Shown: positions 32,934 to 34,198 of the stretch, piece after piece
Position numbering within the stretch: position 1 is the first letter of the stretch
How the letters are laid out: each line of letters starts with the position of its first letter
Source: Bifiguratus adelaidae
Taxonomy: Eukaryota; Mucoromycota; Endogonomycetes; Endogonales
Length of the DNA stretch: 34,198 nt
Direction of reading: 5' to 3'
Assembly: GCA_002261195.1 (NCBI GenBank)
Contig: MVBO01000156.1
Coordinates: 1-34,198 of the forward strand
The notes under the pieces: model-generated
The model's database searches: none
What the model saw: only the letters and a program-made list of their open reading frames with translations
What the model was told of the DNA's origin: nothing
Position numbers and translations under genes: made by a program

Positions 32934-34198
32934 TCAAGGTTTGTTGGGGACATTGAAGGTGGGAGTGAGACGGGTGACGAGATGGAGAGAAGCGAGGGTT
33001 TCGAGATCTTCGATGGGAGCACGGTAGTGGGGGATGGGTAGAGGTGAGGGATGAGGTTCAATGGGTTCAATGGCGGTTGCAGGATCAACCATAGGCGGTA
33101 GGAGTATGATGGGTGCGGTGGATCCCGGGAGGTTTCGGCTTCGCCGCCTGGATCGACGCATGGAGGGACGCTTGGATTGGCGTCCATTGGCACTATCTAA
33201 CAATCGATCTACCTTCGAAGCAGAGCAGCTGAGGTAGGGATGGCCGGCTGCGGCGATGCGCGCGATATCCCAGCGCGCGCGTCGATGGGGGAGAGGTAGA
33301 CTGGGTGGAGCTGACTAGGAGAGGTAAAGGACCGCCGACGGGGGCCATCTCGACAGGTTGGCCAAAGTCGGCAAAGAAGCGATTGGATCCCGCAAAGGCG
33401 GTATCTCTGGCTGGCATGTCTTGTCGAGACCGTTTGGGCCTGGCTTCCGTAAGTCCATCATCGATTTGCGTGCGTCGTAATTCCAAGGCAATTCCTGAAA
33501 GCCCTGTGGTTCGATCTGCGCGAGCTAATGTGCCCGTGCGTCTTAGACTGTGTCGAACAATGCGGGAACGCTCACGGTTCAATAGTGTGGCCTGTGCTCG
33601 CCGACTGGGCTTGCGCGCAAGCATACGTTGAGCATTAAGGTAAGGAAATAGATAGGTGGATGTCAGTACCGTCTCGGCCGTAGGCACTATGGATGGCTTT
33701 TCAGCCTGCTCGGACAGTTGTTGAGTCACTGGGGCATCATGCAATTGTACCCGCGGAAAGATATCGGGATGGGTCGTACAAGGCAGCTGTTGCCGGCAAG
33801 AATTCAGTACAAGGTTCAAGTGCAAGGTTTCACGCACACGCGCGCGTGCGCAATACTTGCCTCTGCCACTTCCATCTCCATGTCATCCTGCACGGGTGAA
33901 TCAGCCACTGCGGGTTCAAATGTGGGACAAACGACCGAACGACCCTTGAGAATACCGACCACCACCTCGACCCATTTCTTGCCGTCTTGCCATCCATTGG
34001 CATTCGGCATATCGCCTTCCCATCCTTCCCCTCCAAGGCCCGGTGCCAAGACGATCGCCAGGCTATCTATGCTCATGCGGTTCTCTGGTTGACTGACCAA
34101 ATCATTACAGATGGTTTGAAGAATATAATGGAGTAAATCTTGATGTTGAGGCGGGAGAAGGCGAACGAGGAGATGGGCTGCTTCCAGTTTGGCTTGTT
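32934..34198 (-). CDS. RhoGAP domain protein, C-terminal part (runs off right edge)
   Basis: This is the minus-strand 3' part of a gene whose start is beyond the window. The first visible exon (about 33855-34198) reads AHLLVRLLP, LLHYILQTICNDL, then PENRMSIDSLAIVLAPGLG, the C-terminal half of a RhoGAP domain (the NxM...LAxxxaPxL signature). The arginine finger would lie to the right. A likely intron ending CAACAG (near 33789) leads to a long basic, Ser/Pro-rich exon (down to about 33325) with PSIVPTAETVLTS and ARPKRSRQ, a possible nuclear signal. A second intron, best donor GTCTAC near 33300, joins VDRLLDSANG and a basic run ending TGA 32934-32936. Exon limits are uncertain. RhoGAPs switch off Rho-type GTPases in polarity and cytoskeleton control. 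Confidence 0.7.

Overview
The window is nuclear DNA of a filamentous fungus. The genes carry short GT-AG introns (mostly 44-85 nt, often with a CTAAC-like branch site). They include families typical of fungi: an RTA1-like membrane protein, a FunK1-type kinase, an FKS-type 1,3-beta-glucan synthase, a PA14-bearing GH3 beta-glucosidase and an AAAP amino-acid transporter. RTA1 plus FunK1 points to Dikarya, but the phylum cannot be settled from the sequence. No tRNA, rRNA, CRISPR array or transposase gene was recognised.

Left third (1-9000): an intact BBE-like flavin oxidase (359-1795, -) and an intact RTA1-like protein (2655-3652, -). Next comes a gene-poor stretch with a glycosyltransferase-like fragment (about 4870-5187, -). 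A FunK1 kinase (6297-8858, +) follows that is recognisable from end to end but broken by stops and frameshifts.

Middle (9000-23000): a damaged ankyrin-repeat region on the minus strand (9039-11507), then a three-exon gene for an 84-residue single-pass membrane protein that I do not recognise (11799-12159, -). An intact amino-acid transporter (12762-14557, -) is followed by about 1.8 kb without a gene. Then come a 621-residue flavoenzyme joining FMN split-barrel and FNR-type FAD/NAD(P) domains (16389-18359, +), an intracellular-type GH3 beta-glucosidase (18398-21050, -) and an SDR (21525-22532, +). The last two are divergent and share a 474-bp promoter region.

Right third (23000-34198): a nearly full-length 1,3-beta-glucan synthase gene (23268-28852, +). 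Its catalytic core is well conserved, but it carries in-frame stops, frameshifts and small deletions. Then follow cytochrome c (28994-29994, +, five exons), a small C2H2-type zinc-finger protein (30178-30618, -), the pyruvate dehydrogenase E2 subunit (31187-32890, -, four exons), and the 3' part of a RhoGAP gene that runs off the right edge (about 32934-34198, -). Cytochrome c and E2 are both mitochondrial energy genes.

The main theme is a mosaic. Housekeeping and single-copy metabolic genes are intact, while several genes of large or multicopy families (kinase, ankyrin, glucan synthase, glycosyltransferase) are recent-looking pseudogenes whose introns are still intact. Exon limits were read by eye from splice signals and frame continuity and have not been tested against transcripts.
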